From: Gillisella taibaishanensis
GTDB lineage: Bacteria; Pseudomonadota; Alphaproteobacteria; Rhizobiales; Rhizobiaceae
Length of the DNA: 64,000 nt
Reading direction: 5' to 3'
Assembly (NCBI RefSeq): GCF_001938985.1
Contig: NZ_MKIN01000021.1
Location: 806,001 to 870,000 of the forward strand
Shown here: in pieces, positions 42,782 through 51,864 of the stretch
How the letters are laid out: each line of letters starts with the position of its first letter
Numbering within the stretch: position 1 is the stretch's first letter
The notes under the pieces: model-generated
The model's database searches: none
What the model saw: the letters and a program-made list of their open reading frames with translations, nothing else
What the model was told of the DNA's origin: nothing
Program-made: the position numbers and the translations under genes

Positions 42782-45754
42782 CTAGAAACTCGACGTCACG
42801 TTCACCTGCGCAGCGCTGGACTTCAGACCTTTACCAAACTCGCCGGAATAGCTCAGCGTCAGGCGCGCCGACTTCGAAAGTTTTGCGGAAACACTCAGTT
42901 TTGCCAACAGGGAATCCTGAGGCATTGTTACACCTTGTGTGACAAACGATGAACCGCCAGCAAATGTCATGCGGGAATACGGCGTCAGGTCACCTGCGAT
43001 ATGTCGCCACCCCAGCATGCCTGAGATGGCCATAGGTATTTCGTTTTGAGCCCAATCCATCGACCAGCGAAGGCCCATCGTGGACGTGGCGATAGCATCG
43101 CTGTTGACCGCAGCCGACAGAGAGGCATCACCGGTGCGTTCCCGAAACTTGTCGGTATCGAGGCCGACATAGGCGATGGTGACGAAGGGCTGAAGCTCAA
43201 TAGGCCCGGTTGTACTCGGCCAGGAGAAATCGGCGAAAACCTGCTTGGTGGCGCTGCCATATTCGGCGGTGAGATGGCCGGTCAACGTCCCAAAGGAAAT
43301 GTTACGAAGGGTCGATGACACATTATGAGAGTATATGGCACCGCCGGTGAGGTTTATCGGGCCGACAGTGCCCATGGCGTAAAGGCCGGCATGGTAAGAA
43401 TCCGTGTTCGCCTGCGCGAAGGCATCATGACTATATCCCACCAGACCGCCAAGGCGCCATTCATCGTAAATCGGCACATCAATCCCAGAGACAACACCTG
43501 CGGCGCGAGTATCGATAGCAGCCGCATTTCCATTCCCTGACCAACGGTTGGATGCCGCAAACCCGGAGCTCCAGACTTTCACCTCATCCGAATGCCGATC
43601 CAGCCGCCAGGCCGCTTCATCGAGAACCGCTTCACGTCCAAAGCGGCTTTCCCATAAAAGCGCACTTTTAAGCGAGGCATGAACCTCACCGCTCAGCTGT
43701 GAAAACGCCCCGTTTGCCGTGGTGGAATCCAGTGACAGCACTGTGTCATAAACCGGATTTCCAGATCCCAACACTTCAACGGCAGCAGCAGTTGCCCGCC
43801 CGTTTGTTGTGCTGGCGATATCCGCAAATTGCACGCCGTTCCGCATGAGATGCATATCTATCGCGTTGGCACCATAACTCAGCGTCGGCGATAGAAAAGC
43901 AAAGTCACTTGAAACGCTGTCGAAAGCGCCCGTGATACTTCCCGCGCTAAGGATCTTATAGCTGGTCGTCGGCACGTAATTGCCGGATGCTGCTTTGATA
44001 TCCAGCGTGCCACCCTCGATGGAGACGGCGCCAGTCACGTTCACCGCGTCCGAACGGCCAGTGGTGTCAATGTCCACTTGATAGATCGAGCCCGGGCGAA
44101 ACGTCAGGGCCCCGTTGACGACTGTTGTCGCGATCCCTGGGCCTGGCGATAACAAGCCGCCAGCATTCACGAATAGTCCTTCGACACTTCCTGGCCCCGA
44201 CAACAGCCCGCCGTCATCGACGTTGACGGTGCCATCTATGGAGCCCTCATTGATCAGGGAGCCACCGGAAACAATTGCTGTCCCGGTGATGGTGCCGGTA
44301 TTGGCAAATGTGCCGCCCTTATTCACAAGAGCTGCGATTGTTCCGTCGTTTGAGGCAATCCCGGAATTTGTCACCGTCCCAGCGACTGCATTGCTGTTAT
44401 TGACGAGGTTACCTGAAGCTCCGACATTGACGTCAGCCAAAGTTGCATTGTTGACAACGCTGCCTCCGCCCACCGTCGTGGTACCCGTCACGGTGCCACC
44501 CGAATTATTCGTGACTGTCCCTGCATCGTTCTGAAGCGATGCAATCGTCCCTGCATTGGTGACCGTGCCAGAGTTGCGAACTGCACCGGCAGTCGCTCCA
44601 CTGTTGTTGCTGAATACTGCAGCAGCGGCGACGTCCGCATCGGTAATGACGAAATTGTTCGTAACGGTCCCTCCAGAGATTGTTGTCTTTCCCGTAACCG
44701 TTCCACCGGAATTGTTGGTGAAGTTACCGGCCGTGTTGTTCAGGCTTCCTATCGCGCCCGCATTCGATGCCGTGCCGGCATTGGTTACCGCGCCAGCCGA
44801 TGCACCGCTATTGTTGACGAATGTCCCGCCCACGGTGACATTGACGTCAGCCAAGGTTGCATTGTTGACAACGCTGCCTCCGCCCACCGTCGTGGTGCCC
44901 GTCACGGTGCCACCCACATTATTCGTGACGGTCCCTGCATCGTTTTGAAGAGATGCAATTGTCCCTGCATTGGTGACCGTGCCGGAGTTGCGAACGACAC
45001 CGGCGGTCGCTCCACTGTTGTTGCTGAATACTGCAGCAGCGGCGACGTCCGCATCGGTAATGACAAAATTGTTCGTGACGGTACCGCCGGAGATCGTCGT
45101 CTTTCCCGTAACCGTTCCTCCGGAATTGTTGGTGAAGCTACCGGCCGTATTGTTCAGGCTCCCCATGGTGCCCGCATTCGATGCCGCGCCGGCATTGGTA
45201 ACCGCGCCAGCCGATGCGCCGCTGTTGTTGACGAATGTCCCACCCGTGCTGACATTGACCTCGTCAACAGCGCCGTTGTTGGATAGCGCGGTCGATGTAC
45301 CAACGACCGCACTGTCGAGCGTACCGTTCACGGTGACATTGCCGCTTTCGAGCCTCAAGCGGCCATTGATGTCACCGTCAATGGAAAGGTTGCCACCGTT
45401 CAAATCGACATTTGAATTTACGACGCCACCCGCATTGACGCTGACGCTACCCGAACTGATGGTGGTTCGCTCTTTGGTGGTCAGGATGCCTGTGTTGGTA
45501 ACGGTGACGTTGCCACCGCCAACATTCAGCTCGCGAACCGTGACATCGTTTGTGACCTGGGGAGAACCTGTATCGACACTTGCGGCATCGCCAGCGGTAG
45601 GCGCCGACGGCGTCCAGTTAGATGTATTGCTGAATTCATTGTCCGCAGTGCCTGTCCAGGCCGATTGGGCGAGACCATTGGTGGGCGATACGACGGGAAC
45701 AAGTGCCGTAAGCAGACATAGGCCGCGACAAATTACTGGGAACAGTGGTTTCAT
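42782..45754 (-). CDS. autotransporter (type Va) with tandem-repeat passenger
   Basis: A 990-residue outer-membrane autotransporter. A signal peptide (PVICRGLCLLTALVPVVSP, ending GLAQ) is followed by a passenger rich in Asn, Gly, Thr and Ser with short TNNSGGTVTG and SNAGTIASL repeats predicted to form a beta-helix. A C-terminal beta-barrel of about 280 residues follows, ending VNVTSSF with the usual terminal Phe. Two copies of a 138-residue unit occur in tandem in the passenger. The start is at 45754 or ten codons upstream. It is downstream of the inositol dehydrogenase but separated by a terminator-like hairpin, so it is probably transcribed on its own. Adhesion or surface role likely; ligand unknown. 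Confidence 0.88.
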   Translation of the reverse strand: MKPLFPVICRGLCLLTALVPVVSPTNGLAQSAWTGTADNEFSNTSNWTPSAPTAGDAASVDTGSPQVTNDVTVRELNVGGGNVTVTNTGILTTKERTTISSGSVSVNAGGVVNSNVDLNGGNLSIDGDINGRLRLESGNVTVNGTLDSAVVGTSTALSNNGAVDEVNVSTGGTFVNNSGASAGAVTNAGAASNAGTMGSLNNTAGSFTNNSGGTVTGKTTISGGTVTNNFVITDADVAAAAVFSNNSGATAGVVRNSGTVTNAGTIASLQNDAGTVTNNVGGTVTGTTTVGGGSVVNNATLADVNVTVGGTFVNNSGASAGAVTNAGTASNAGAIGSLNNTAGNFTNNSGGTVTGKTTISGGTVTNNFVITDADVAAAAVFSNNSGATAGAVRNSGTVTNAGTIASLQNDAGTVTNNSGGTVTGTTTVGGGSVVNNATLADVNVGASGNLVNNSNAVAGTVTNSGIASNDGTIAALVNKGGTFANTGTITGTAIVSGGSLINEGSIDGTVNVDDGGLLSGPGSVEGLFVNAGGLLSPGPGIATTVVNGALTFRPGSIYQVDIDTTGRSDAVNVTGAVSIEGGTLDIKAASGNYVPTTSYKILSAGSITGAFDSVSSDFAFLSPTLSYGANAIDMHLMRNGVQFADIASTTNGRATAAAVEVLGSGNPVYDTVLSLDSTTANGAFSQLSGEVHASLKSALLWESRFGREAVLDEAAWRLDRHSDEVKVWSSGFAASNRWSGNGNAAAIDTRAAGVVSGIDVPIYDEWRLGGLVGYSHDAFAQANTDSYHAGLYAMGTVGPINLTGGAIYSHNVSSTLRNISFGTLTGHLTAEYGSATKQVFADFSWPSTTGPIELQPFVTIAYVGLDTDKFRERTGDASLSAAVNSDAIATSTMGLRWSMDWAQNEIPMAISGMLGWRHIAGDLTPYSRMTFAGGSSFVTQGVTMPQDSLLAKLSVSAKLSKSARLTLSYSGEFGKGLKSSAAQVNVTSSF
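44424..45251 (-). repeat. 414-bp tandem duplication in the autotransporter passenger
   Basis: Two in-frame copies, 44424-44837 and 44838-45251, with a period of exactly 414 bp (138 codons). The copies share long identical runs, such as the stretch encoding ATLADVNV and GGTVTGTTTVGGGSVVNNA, with scattered substitutions mostly at third positions. Such repeats often vary in copy number between strains. Confidence 0.85.
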
Positions 45755-45925
45755 CTGGTACGCCAACGTGAAGGCACCCGCCATAAACCGACAGGATGGA
45801 CTGCGTTCCTATCCAAATATGGTTAATGGAGCCTTACAGGTCGCGTTACAGGCCGGCAAAGCGCTGCTCGAAAAGCTGTTGCCGCGGTGGCGATCGTAAT
45901 GCGGTTCCAGCGCTGGATAACCGCC

Positions 45926-45970
45926 TAAAAAATACAAGCCCGCGGCCCCATGCAAACTGGGGTCGCGAGC
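45926..45970 (-). terminator. rho-independent terminator after inositol dehydrogenase
   Basis: Read on the minus strand, a GC-rich stem (GCTCGCGACCCC pairing with GGGGCCGCGGGC) is followed by TTGTATTTTTT. It starts about 30 bases past the inositol dehydrogenase stop and would close the mocDEF-like operon. Confidence 0.7.
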
Positions 45971-46001
45971 CAAACACTCTCAATCAGGAATGTCTCAGCG
46001 C

Positions 46002-47000
46002 TTACTTCGCTAAGATCACACGCCGTCCAGTGCGCGCGCTTTCCAGTGCGGCATCGGCCAGTTCCAACGCGAGCAACCCGTCTTCTCCATTAGGGGAGAT
46101 CCTAGCGCCGTTTTCGATTGCCGCGATGAAGCCGGCAATTTCGTTGGCATAGGCCTGAGTATAGCGGGTCATGAAAAAGTCGTGCAGCGGCGGGCGGGTA
46201 TAGCCATCGGCGGTAGCCACCTCAATCGAGATTGGGCGCTGGTTCTCGGCAGAGGCAGATCCGTTCGAGCCATGCACTTCGATGCGCTGGTCGTAGCCAT
46301 AAGTGGCTCGGCGGGAGTTGGAGATCACGGCTTGGCATCCGCCGACCGTTTCCAGAATAACCGTGACACTGTCATAGTCCCCGGCAGCTCCAATAGCAGG
46401 ATCGACAAGAACAGCGGCATGGGCAGAGACGGAGACAATCTTCTCACCAGCCAGAAGGAACCGGGCCATGTCGAAGTCGTGAATGGTCATGTCGCGGAAG
46501 ATACCGCCGGAACGGCTGATGTAGTCGAGGGGCGGCGGGCCAGGGTCGCGCGAAGTGATGGTGATCATCTCGACCTTGCCGATGCGGCCATCGTCGATTG
46601 CCTGCTTCACCGCCATGAAATGCGGATCGAAGCGACGGTTGAAACCGACCATCAGCTTGGCCTGAGTTTGTTTGACGACATCAATGCAGGCCTTTACCCG
46701 GGCGGCGTCCAGGTCCACCGGCTTCTCGCAGAAGATCGCCTTGCCCGCGCGGGCAAAGCGCTCGATGAGGTCGGCGTGGGTATCTGTTGGCGTGCAGATG
46801 ATGACGGCGTGGATGTCGGATGCCACTTCGATCTCGTCGATCGTACGAACCTCAGTGCCATATTGGACGGCGATCGACTGGGCCGATTCCGGGAAGGCAT
46901 CTGCCACCGCGACGAGTCGTGCATCCGGGTTGGTGCTCACAGCCTTGGCATGGACGCGGCCGATCCGGCCCGCTCCGAGAAGGGCGAAATTCACTGTCAT
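46002..47000 (-). CDS. inositol 2-dehydrogenase (Gfo/Idh/MocA family)
   Basis: A 332-residue NAD-dependent dehydrogenase that oxidises inositol (or scyllo-inosamine-type rings) to an inosose. The Rossmann motif is LLGAGRIGRVHAKA, followed by CEKPVDLD with the catalytic-site Lys and the IdhA-typical GIFRDMTIHDFDMARF and TADGYTRPPLHDFFMTRYT. Closely resembles rhizobial IdhA as recalled. It is the last gene of the minus operon with the moc-like hydroxylase set, so it probably works on the demethylated ring. An idhA/iolG assignment is likely, but a MocA-like substrate cannot be excluded. Confidence 0.88.
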   Translation of the reverse strand: MTVNFALLGAGRIGRVHAKAVSTNPDARLVAVADAFPESAQSIAVQYGTEVRTIDEIEVASDIHAVIICTPTDTHADLIERFARAGKAIFCEKPVDLDAARVKACIDVVKQTQAKLMVGFNRRFDPHFMAVKQAIDDGRIGKVEMITITSRDPGPPPLDYISRSGGIFRDMTIHDFDMARFLLAGEKIVSVSAHAAVLVDPAIGAAGDYDSVTVILETVGGCQAVISNSRRATYGYDQRIEVHGSNGSASAENQRPISIEVATADGYTRPPLHDFFMTRYTQAYANEIAGFIAAIENGARISPNGEDGLLALELADAALESARTGRRVILAK

Positions 47001-47022
47001 GGTCTTGTCTCCTGTGGCTGGG

Positions 47023-47817
47023 TCAGCCGTTGATCATGGTGCGGAAGCGGGCAAGCTCGTCGGCGGGCACACCGACATTGTGCCGATCTTCCGGATAGGC
47101 ACCGCTTCCGACATCCTCGCGGAACTCGCGGAAGGCGGCGATCCGCTCCTCTTGCAGTCGGTCGAACTCGACTGCAAAGTTCCGATATGTTTTGGCATGG
47201 CGTGGCACATGCCCGCGGGTCTGGCCGAGAACGTCGTCGGCGAAAAGATATTGGCCGTCACAGCCAGAGCCCGCTCCCATCGAAATCATGAAGAGCGACG
47301 TCTTCGCGCTGATGAGGGACGCGATTTCAGCGGGTACGACCTCAATCTCCGCAGCAAAGGCACCCGCCTCTTCCAGAGCCTTTACCGCGTTCCAGATCCC
47401 TAGCGCGCTCTCTGCCGTTTTGCCGACCGCCTTGAAACCGCCTGTCCAGGTGGCCTTGGAGGGAATGAGACCGACATGACTGCAGACCGGAATACCTTCA
47501 TCACGCAGCCTGCGGATAATGCTTAAACTTGCTGCGCAATAGACGGCGTCACCACCCGCCCGCATCGCCTGAAAAGCAGCGCGCAGGTACTCCTCTGCCG
47601 AAACGTAATCGCCATATTCAAGCCCCGGGACTGCAAAGACACTCGGAGCCACCTCGCGAAACGCGGGGCCAAGCAGTGCCGGTGGCACCGATACCATCTC
47701 TATGCCTGCTTTTTCGGCTGCTTGCGCTTCCTCAAGCGTAACGACACGCAACATGCTGAGTTGCCGTTTACCCTTGAGCGCCAGAATATCGGCGACGGTG
47801 GGACGGTTAGATTTCAT
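47023..47817 (-). CDS. PanB-fold (ketopantoate hydroxymethyltransferase-like) protein
   Basis: A 264-residue protein of the PanB superfamily. The C-terminal half is PanB-like (HVGLIPSKATWTGGFKAVGKT, AAEIEVVPAEIASLI, GAGSGCDGQYLFADDVLG). In the N-terminal half the usual metal and substrate residues are not seen: the VGDS, DMPF and VKLEGG motifs of PanB are replaced by VSVPPALLG, VPGLEYGDY and VYCAAS. It is therefore unlikely to make ketopantoate. PanB enzymes transfer a one-carbon unit from methylene-tetrahydrofolate, so a role with the purU/folD genes across the locus is attractive but unproven. It sits between mocF-like and inositol dehydrogenase genes. Confidence 0.75.
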   Translation of the reverse strand: MKSNRPTVADILALKGKRQLSMLRVVTLEEAQAAEKAGIEMVSVPPALLGPAFREVAPSVFAVPGLEYGDYVSAEEYLRAAFQAMRAGGDAVYCAASLSIIRRLRDEGIPVCSHVGLIPSKATWTGGFKAVGKTAESALGIWNAVKALEEAGAFAAEIEVVPAEIASLISAKTSLFMISMGAGSGCDGQYLFADDVLGQTRGHVPRHAKTYRNFAVEFDRLQEERIAAFREFREDVGSGAYPEDRHNVGVPADELARFRTMING

Positions 47818-47841
47818 GGGATATCCTCTGGCGCATTGCGC

Positions 47842-49062
47842 TTACAAAAGAGACTTCAGCTTGACGGAAGGGTCGGCGAGCATCGCCGGGTCCGGATGCG
47901 CACGACGCGCAATCAGCATTTCGGCGAGACGAATGTCACGTGCCACCGCGCCACCTGGCCCAAGGCCGCTCGCCGAAAGCAGCCGCCCGTCCGCATCGAG
48001 ATGAAACAGAAGCTCTGCTTCATTAGAAAGATGACGCGCTACTGTAGACACGCTGCCATCTGCGAGGCCGGCCACCTGCAGGGTCAAATCATATTGGTCA
48101 GACCAGAACCATGGAACGGAGTCGAAGACTTCGACCTTACCGAGCATGTTGGCGGCAGCAACATTCCCCTGCTCCTGGGCATTTCGCCAGGACTCGAGCC
48201 TGGCACGGCGACCACCGTAGACCGCAACCGGATAGGAGCAGCAGTCACCCGCCGCAAAAATACCGGGATCGCTCGTGGTCAAATGATCATCCACGACGAT
48301 GCCATTTTCGATGGCAAGTCCCGCCTCGGCAGCAATTGCCGTATTGGGTTCGGCGCCGATGCCTATGACAAGTGCGTCACCATCGATACGCCGTCCGTCA
48401 GCGAGTGTGACTGTCACGGATGTCTGATCTTCGGTGATTGTCGCCACGCCTTGGCCACAGATGATGTTGACACCTTCGGCCTCATGTCGCGCCTGAAGCG
48501 CAAGCGCTAACCGTTCAGGAACACCACGCATCAACACACGCGGCTGCATCTCGACCAGAGTCACTGCGGCTCCGAGCCTGCGGCCCATCGCTGCCAGCTC
48601 CAGCCCTATGAACCCACCACCGAGAATGATGAGGTGCTGCCCATCTCGCATGACCCGGCGGATGGCCGCGGCTTGCTCGACGGTCCTGAGGGTGTGGATA
48701 CGTTCACCGTAGCGGAGGCCGAGAATGTGACGAGGCGCTGCGCCAGTTGCCAAAAGCAATCGTTCGTAGCGGAGCACTCCATCGTCTTCTAAAACAATCG
48801 AATGCTCTGCCCGATCAATAGCGGCCACTTTGCATCCTCGGCGAAAAACAATTTCCGCCTCGGGAAACCGCGCTTCTGCAACGATTGCCCTGACCGTTTC
48901 CGCTTCCTCTCCCGCCTTTGACAATGGCGGCCGCTCATAGGGCAAATGAGGTTCATCCCCTAAGAGAGTGACAGGCCCCTGGTATCCCTGCTCGCGCAGC
49001 GCAAACGCGGCGCGCACACCCGCCTCGCCTGCCCCGACGATGACCATGCCGGATGTGACCAT
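47842..49062 (-). CDS. mocF: NAD(P)H:ferredoxin reductase, MocF-like
   Basis: A 406-residue FAD-dependent reductase with an N-terminal FAD motif MVIVGAGEAGVRAAFALR, a second dinucleotide motif LIILGGGFIGLELAAMGRRLG near residue 150, and GDCCSYP near 270. This is the putidaredoxin-reductase architecture. Its start is one base from the Rieske ferredoxin stop. In rhizopine catabolism MocF passes electrons to MocE and then to MocD. Placement directly after mocE- and mocD-like genes supports that role. Confidence 0.82.
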   Translation of the reverse strand: MVTSGMVIVGAGEAGVRAAFALREQGYQGPVTLLGDEPHLPYERPPLSKAGEEAETVRAIVAEARFPEAEIVFRRGCKVAAIDRAEHSIVLEDDGVLRYERLLLATGAAPRHILGLRYGERIHTLRTVEQAAAIRRVMRDGQHLIILGGGFIGLELAAMGRRLGAAVTLVEMQPRVLMRGVPERLALALQARHEAEGVNIICGQGVATITEDQTSVTVTLADGRRIDGDALVIGIGAEPNTAIAAEAGLAIENGIVVDDHLTTSDPGIFAAGDCCSYPVAVYGGRRARLESWRNAQEQGNVAAANMLGKVEVFDSVPWFWSDQYDLTLQVAGLADGSVSTVARHLSNEAELLFHLDADGRLLSASGLGPGGAVARDIRLAEMLIARRAHPDPAMLADPSVKLKSLL

Positions 49063-49063
49063 C

Positions 49064-49378
49064 TTACGCGACCTGGATGAAGACGCGTCCGCCCTCGACC
49101 TTCACGGGATAGGTCCTGAGGTTCACGCAGACTGGAGCGCCCTTGGCTTCTCCCGTCTTGTAGTTGAAGCGACCGTTGTGCTTTGGACATTCGATAATGT
49201 CGTCCATGACAAGACCGTCCGCCAGATGCACGTGCTCGTGGGTGCAATGGCCGTCGGTAGCATGAAAGCTATCCTCCGGGCTGCGATAGATCGCAAAACT
49301 CTTGCCGTCATGATCGAAGCGGATAACATCCTCTTCGTCGATTTCTTCCCTGTTGCAGACGTCGATCCAGGTACTCAT
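49064..49378 (-). CDS. mocE: Rieske-type [2Fe-2S] ferredoxin, MocE-like
   Basis: A 104-residue Rieske ferredoxin. The cluster ligands are Cys45/His47 (CTH) and Cys64/His67 (CPKH). NGRFNYKTGEA follows as in dioxygenase ferredoxins. It lies between the hydroxylase (42-base gap) and reductase (1-base gap) genes and would carry electrons between them. This gene is the MocE equivalent of rhizopine demethylation. Confidence 0.87.
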   Translation of the reverse strand: MSTWIDVCNREEIDEEDVIRFDHDGKSFAIYRSPEDSFHATDGHCTHEHVHLADGLVMDDIIECPKHNGRFNYKTGEAKGAPVCVNLRTYPVKVEGGRVFIQVA

Positions 49379-49420
49379 CGGGCTCTCCTCCCCAATTTAG
49401 AATTATGTATGGCTACGGCG

Positions 49421-50512
49421 CTATTCGGCAGCCGGCGCCATGGCTTCGCTGTGGAAGTCTTCTCGGTAAGGCTTCGCCGTTGGCGGCAGTTGACGCTTGA
49501 GGAAGTAATCCTCATTTCGCAGCTGTCGCAGGAAGGCGGGGATCATCTCGCGGTAACCGTTGAGGATCGACGGATTGGGTGCTGGCAGATCGTTCTTGAT
49601 CATCGCATGCAGCTTCGGCAGCGCGTGATAGGGTACCATCGGGAACATATGGTGCTCGACGTGATAGTTCATGTTCCAGTAGATGAAACGACTAATCGGG
49701 TTCATATACACAGTGCGGCTGTTCAGCCGGTGATCGATCACGTTGTCCGCCAGGCCACCGTGTTGCAGCAGGCCGGTCATGACATGATGCCAGGCACCAT
49801 AAAGGCGCGGCAGGCCGACCAGCATCAGCGGCAGGATGGAGCCGAGATAAACGGCCAGCGCAATCGTTGCGAGATAAATCGCAAACCAGATTCGGGCAGC
49901 GCGGATCGCCTTGGGCTGCTCCGTCTCGGGAATAAAGGTTTTCTCTTCCGCGCTGATAATGCCGAAGGCATTGCGTACCATGTCAATCATGGCGTGCCAT
50001 GCATCAAGCAGGCCGAAGAAGTTCAAGACGAGACGCAGAAGATCCGGCGGGCGCATCACGGCAATTTCCGGATCGCGGCCGACGATTACCGTATCTGTGT
50101 GATGGCGTGTATGGCTCCACCGCCAGGTCACCGGATTGCGCATGATCATGAAGCAGGCGATCTGGTAGACGACCGTGTTCATCCACATGGTCTTAAAGGC
50201 CGTGCCGTGGCTGCATTCATGCCAACGGCTATCGGAAGCCGATCCATAAAGAACGCCATAGGCGAGAAAGAAGGGAATCGCCCATAGGCTGCCCCAGAAA
50301 TAGATGCCAAGCCCCCCAAATACGATCATAGCCCCTAGCCAAATTGCCGTATCGCGAATGGCCGGACCATCTTCTCGCTTCATCAGGTCCTTCATCTGCT
50401 TTCGGGGAACATCAGTGTGATACCACTGCGCCGCCGACAACCCGCTGGCCACGGCGGCCTGCGCGTCTCGTCCCAACAGACTATAATCTCTCTTGCTCGC
50501 TACCCTCGCCAC
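49421..50512 (-). CDS. mocD: membrane fatty-acid-desaturase-type hydroxylase, MocD-like
   Basis: A 363-residue integral membrane di-iron hydroxylase. The three His boxes are HECSH at residues 98-102, HTRHH at 134-138 and HVEHH near residue 280, with hydrophobic segments between. It starts with GTG at 50512 after AGGAGG. MocD is recalled as the oxygenase that O-demethylates the rhizopine 3-O-methyl-scyllo-inosamine with MocE and MocF; here the three genes are in order D-E-F. It heads the minus operon, divergent from a LacI regulator. Confidence 0.85.
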   Translation of the reverse strand: MARVASKRDYSLLGRDAQAAVASGLSAAQWYHTDVPRKQMKDLMKREDGPAIRDTAIWLGAMIVFGGLGIYFWGSLWAIPFFLAYGVLYGSASDSRWHECSHGTAFKTMWMNTVVYQIACFMIMRNPVTWRWSHTRHHTDTVIVGRDPEIAVMRPPDLLRLVLNFFGLLDAWHAMIDMVRNAFGIISAEEKTFIPETEQPKAIRAARIWFAIYLATIALAVYLGSILPLMLVGLPRLYGAWHHVMTGLLQHGGLADNVIDHRLNSRTVYMNPISRFIYWNMNYHVEHHMFPMVPYHALPKLHAMIKNDLPAPNPSILNGYREMIPAFLRQLRNEDYFLKRQLPPTAKPYREDFHSEAMAPAAE

Positions 50513-50604
50513 GATACCTCCTGCCTGTCCGGATCAGACCGGACTAATCTTCTTGACGAATACGAGAAGGAATATCGCGGATTTCAATTTGCTCAATAGG
50601 GCCT

Positions 50605-50620
50605 TGATATATTCTATCAT
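50605..50620. promoter_or_regulatory. candidate LacI-type operator, site 1
   Basis: Inverted repeat TGATA-TATTC-TATCA (50605-50619) in the divergent gap between the mocD-like and LacI genes. It contains the 10-mer ATTCTATCAT, which recurs exactly at 51738-51747 in front of the mocC-like gene. Confidence 0.5.
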
Positions 50621-50673
50621 TTCACATCATACTGCCGCCGATTTGTGACCGAATGCTATCAGAAGGTAGACTC

Positions 50674-51705
50674 ATGGCCGCGCGCCCCACGATTTCCGAC
50701 CTTGCTAAGGCCGCCAACGTCAGTGTCGCTACCGTTGACCGTGTCTTGAACGGCCGGCACAAAGTGCGAGAAGACACGGCGAGACGGGTCTATGACGCCG
50801 CAAACGAAATCGGCTTCCATGCTGTGGGTCTCCTCAGGCAGAGGGTTTTCGACGGACTGCCGCAGTACAAGCTGGGTTTTGTCCTGCAGAAGCCGGACCA
50901 TTATTTCTATCAGGCCTTTGCGCGGGAAATCGAAAACGCCGTCCAAAGCCATCCGGGCATCCGAGGCAATGCACAGATAGACTTCTGCACTGCACAGACG
51001 CCATCGGCGCTTTCCGAAAAATTACGGGAGATCGGCGGACGAAATCAGGCTGTTGCCATGACAGCACCAGACTACCCAGCTTTGTCTGTCGTTGCGGAGG
51101 AACTGAAATGCAAGGGGGTGCCGGTCTTCTCGTTGCTGTCTGATTTTGCTCCCGGTATCCGCGAGGGCTATGTTGGCCTTAATAACCGCAAAGCCGGGCG
51201 CACGGCAGCTTGGATGATTGCAAAGACAGCAAAACAACCTGGTAAAATTGCTGTATTCGTAGGAAGCCATCGCTTCCATGGCCATGAACTGCGCGAAATT
51301 GGCTTTCGGTCCTATTTTCGAGAACATGCACCCGATTTTGAGGTGCTGGACACGCTCGTCAACCTAGAGACCGTGCAGATCACCCATGAAGCCACGCTCG
51401 ATCTGCTTTTACGGCACCCCGATCTCGTTGGATTTTACGTGGCCGGCGGCGGCATGGAAGGCGCAATATCGGCTATCCGCGAAGAAAAACTCGGGGGTAA
51501 GCATATTATCGTGGTCAATGAACTAACACCCGTCTCGCGATCGGCCTTGGCAGACGAGATCGTGACGTTGGCCATTGCGACACCCCTTGCCAACTTATGC
51601 CGGGAATTGGTCCGGCTGATGGTGGAAGCGGTTGACAACGGCCCTGCCACTGCACCAGGTCAGACCTTCCTTCCTTTGGAAATGCACGTACCAGAAAATA
51701 TCTGA
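50674..51705 (+). CDS. LacI family transcriptional regulator
   Basis: A 343-residue LacI protein with the N-terminal helix-turn-helix and hinge (ISDLAKAANVSVATVDRVLNGRHKVREDT, residues 5-35) and a sugar-binding-protein-like domain. The ATG at 50674 follows AGAAGG. The DNA-binding region is closer to inositol/ribose-type regulators than to LacI itself. It lies between the two moc-like operons, both of which carry the same candidate operator 10-mer. This suggests one regulator for the whole locus, in place of the MocR regulator recalled from Sinorhizobium. Confidence 0.88.
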   Translation: MAARPTISDLAKAANVSVATVDRVLNGRHKVREDTARRVYDAANEIGFHAVGLLRQRVFDGLPQYKLGFVLQKPDHYFYQAFAREIENAVQSHPGIRGNAQIDFCTAQTPSALSEKLREIGGRNQAVAMTAPDYPALSVVAEELKCKGVPVFSLLSDFAPGIREGYVGLNNRKAGRTAAWMIAKTAKQPGKIAVFVGSHRFHGHELREIGFRSYFREHAPDFEVLDTLVNLETVQITHEATLDLLLRHPDLVGFYVAGGGMEGAISAIREEKLGGKHIIVVNELTPVSRSALADEIVTLAIATPLANLCRELVRLMVEAVDNGPATAPGQTFLPLEMHVPENI

Positions 51706-51736
51706 GAAAAGATGGAATTACATCATTACGCGTATA

Positions 51737-51762
51737 AATTCTATCATGAATGCAATAGAATT
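51737..51762. promoter_or_regulatory. candidate LacI-type operator, site 2
   Basis: A perfect 8-bp inverted repeat AATTCTAT / ATAGAATT with a 10-base centre, between the LacI gene stop and the mocC-like start. It shares ATTCTATCAT exactly with site 1. Confidence 0.55.
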
Positions 51763-51864
51763 CGTGCAATTCAGCTTTGACGAACGTCATGAAACCTGAT
51801 GACTTTGAGCTCAGCGAGCCGGAGGAGGAAAAGCCGGTCCGCAAGACACATTCGGGAGAACTTC

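Noticed and set aside
44424..45251. CRISPR-like or satellite repeat array
   Set aside because: The units are 414 bp, contiguous and in frame with the autotransporter passenger, so this is a coding tandem duplication.
44115..45899. Three plus-strand frames with repeated Val/Pro/Thr-rich proteins
   Set aside because: They mirror the repeats of the autotransporter on the other strand; low-complexity by-products of the repeat codons.
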